Shown here piece by piece: positions 15,421-16,819 of a DNA stretch of 16,819 nt; position 1 is the first letter of the stretch, and each line of letters starts with the position of its first letter. The DNA is from Campylobacteraceae bacterium (GTDB lineage: Bacteria; Campylobacterota; Campylobacteria; Campylobacterales; Campylobacteraceae). The notes under the pieces were generated by a model that worked only from the letters and a program-made list of their open reading frames with translations, made no database searches and was not told where the DNA came from. The translations under genes and the position numbers were made by a program. Location: NCBI GenBank assembly GCA_900753405.1, contig CAADYZ010000005.1, positions 1-16,819 of the forward strand. Reading direction: 5' to 3'.

Positions 15421-16539
15421 ATGAATGAGATCGAGCTGTTGAAAAAACTTGTGAGTTTTCAAAGCGTGACGCCAAATGACGGCGGTGGGCTTGGGTTTGT
15501 CGAGGAGTTTATGCAAGGCTGGCAAGCGAGGTGGATCTGCGGTGGGCAGGGGAAAGAGGCGACAAAAAACCTATTTTTACGCAAGCAGTTTAACGCGGAG
15601 GGCAAAACGCCTGTGAAGCTCTGTTTTGCGGGGCATATCGATGTTGTGCCTGTGGATAAGTTTTGGAGCAAACCGCCCTTTGAGGCAACACTTGAAGAGG
15701 GTTTTCTTTACGGGCGTGGGACGCAGGATATGAAAGGCGGCGTGGCGGCGTTTTTAGCAGCGTGCAAGGAGGCAAGTGAGTTTAACGGCGAGATCAGCAT
15801 TTTGCTGACAAGTGACGAAGAAGGAGATGGCAAATTTGGGACGAAATTTGCGCTTGAAGAGCTTGCGCGCGAGGGGTTGCTGCCTGAATTTGTGGTGGTT
15901 GCTGAGCCGACTTGTGACACGCGCTTTGGCGACACGATCAAAGTTGGCAGACGCGGGTCGATTAACGGCGTGTTACGCTCTGGCGGGCGAAGCGGACACG
16001 CGGCTTACCCGCAAAAATGCCGTAATCCGATCCACCTTTGCGCGGAGGCGTTAAGCAAGATTTGCGGCGCGAAATTATGCGAAAAAGACGAGTTTTTTGA
16101 AGCCACAACGCTTGTGGTGACGGATGTGCGCGCGGGGATGGAGGTGTGTAATGTCACGCCGAGCGAGTTGAAGGTGATGTTTAATGTTCGCAACGCTCCA
16201 CGCGTGAGCAAGGAGGATGTCAAGGCGTTGGTGGAAGCGGCGTTTAGCGGCGTTGAGTTTGAGCTGCAACTCACTCAGCCTTCGCTGCCGTTTTTGACAA
16301 ATCCGCGCTCAAAAGTCGTGCAAAACCTAACGCAAATTCTCACGCAAAAATGCGGTTTTGCGCCAAGTCTTAACTGCGCGGGCGGAACAAGTGACGCGCG
16401 ACATTTTGCCGCTTTGGGAGTGGATGTTGTCGAGTTTGGGGTGGTAAATGACCGCATTCACGCGTGTGACGAGAGGGTTGAAATCACGCAGGTGACGCAG
16501 CTCAAAGAGGTTTTTGCCGAGTTGATTAAGAGTTTTTAG
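15421..16539 (+). CDS. dapE: Succinyl-diaminopimelate desuccinylase
   Basis: This 372-residue M20-family metallohydrolase removes succinate from N-succinyl-L,L-diaminopimelate in the succinylase branch of lysine and meso-DAP synthesis, feeding peptidoglycan. The residues of the two-zinc site can be assigned: H72 and D74 in GHIDVVP, D103 in GRGTQDMKGG, catalytic E133 and E134 in SDEEGDG, E162 in VVAEPT, and H347 in NDRIHACDE. The dimerisation-domain segments GRRGSINGVL and GRSGHAAYP are also present, and the length is typical. AGGAGAG lies just before the ATG and overlaps the stop of the upstream exporter gene, indicating translational coupling. Other M20 peptidases such as ArgE share the fold, but the motif set and length favour DapE. 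Confidence 0.95.
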   Translation: MNEIELLKKLVSFQSVTPNDGGGLGFVEEFMQGWQARWICGGQGKEATKNLFLRKQFNAEGKTPVKLCFAGHIDVVPVDKFWSKPPFEATLEEGFLYGRGTQDMKGGVAAFLAACKEASEFNGEISILLTSDEEGDGKFGTKFALEELAREGLLPEFVVVAEPTCDTRFGDTIKVGRRGSINGVLRSGGRSGHAAYPQKCRNPIHLCAEALSKICGAKLCEKDEFFEATTLVVTDVRAGMEVCNVTPSELKVMFNVRNAPRVSKEDVKALVEAAFSGVEFELQLTQPSLPFLTNPRSKVVQNLTQILTQKCGFAPSLNCAGGTSDARHFAALGVDVVEFGVVNDRIHACDERVEITQVTQLKEVFAELIKSF

Positions 16540-16604
16540 GGCGGTTTTGGCGGTTTTGGCACAAAGTTTTCAGCTCAAATCCAAAACTAGAAAGTCAAAA
16601 AATT

Positions 16605-16797
16605 TGGCAAAATCAAATTTGGTTTTGACATTTTGAGTTTTTGGTTTTGCGAGTGACGGCGGGAAAATTCAAGTCTTACACCTTGAATTTTAGGCACTTT
16701 TGCTAACCGCAAAAGTGCAGGTGAAGCATTTTTCACGCAAAACAAGTTTTGCTAAAATGTCATTTTGAGTGATTGGAAAAAATTGCGGATTTAAATT
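16605..16797 (+). repeat. Triple-hairpin intergenic repeat unit, copy D
   Basis: Downstream of dapE this copies, in the opposite orientation, the unit at 8340-8530. In order it holds caaatttggttttgaca, HP2 (16664-16691, 10-bp stem with an 8-nt loop), HP1 (16694-16718, 10-bp stem gcacttttgc/gcaaaagtgc, 5-nt loop), HP3 (16737-16752, 7-bp stem gcaaaac/gttttgc) and tcattttgagtgattg. Its location suggests it could also act as the 3' terminator region of the exporter-dapE transcript. Confidence 0.8.
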
Positions 16798-16819
16798 TTT
16801 AGGCGTTTTGAAAATCAAA
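16797..16819 (+). repeat. Start of a second repeat unit, cut by the window edge
   Basis: The final bases tttaggcgttttgaaaatc match the beginning of the same unit (compare 8510-8533 in reverse complement), so the units appear to be arranged head to tail here. Confidence 0.5.

Overview
The window looks like a chromosomal segment of a Campylobacterota bacterium, most likely Campylobacter or a close relative. The grounds are the rpsL-rpsG-fusA order, the TAAAAT -10 boxes without a clear -35 box, the AAGGA-type ribosome binding sites, AT-rich spacers, and a neighbouring LysE-family/dapE pair. The species cannot be fixed from sequence alone.

Region 1 (1-~7510, minus strand) is one continuous reading frame of about 2,500 codons that enters from beyond the left edge, so its C-terminus is missing. 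It encodes a giant repetitive surface protein. After an Ala/Lys-rich N-terminal stretch and a signal-peptide-like segment come some 55-60 repeats of the form YGGYxxNGNAxxNxVxI, a right-handed beta-helix passenger pattern typical of large autotransporter adhesins. At the left edge the repeat type changes to pentapeptide-like repeats. No ATG start is available in this frame.

Region 2 (~7511-11154) is unusually gene-poor for this phylum. It holds one tRNA-Arg(CCT) gene, one small Cys-rich Sel1/Hcp-like lipoprotein gene (minus strand), and a family of dispersed, hairpin-rich intergenic repeats. One repeat type carries two or three perfect hairpins with compensatory base changes between copies. 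Another carries a strong G-quadruplex motif and occurs three times in both orientations. Another copy of the hairpin unit lies at the right edge, beyond dapE.

Region 3 (11155-14628, minus strand) is the translation cluster rpsL-rpsG-fusA (S12, S7, EF-G), followed by a short uncharacterised gene that ends in a good intrinsic terminator.

Region 4 (14629-16539, plus strand) diverges from rpsL. A LysE/RhtB-type amino-acid exporter gene is followed after 8 nt by dapE, the succinyl-diaminopimelate desuccinylase of the lysine/peptidoglycan pathway, forming a likely two-gene operon.

The housekeeping blocks are ordinary. The unusual material is the giant repeat protein and the structured repeats next to it.
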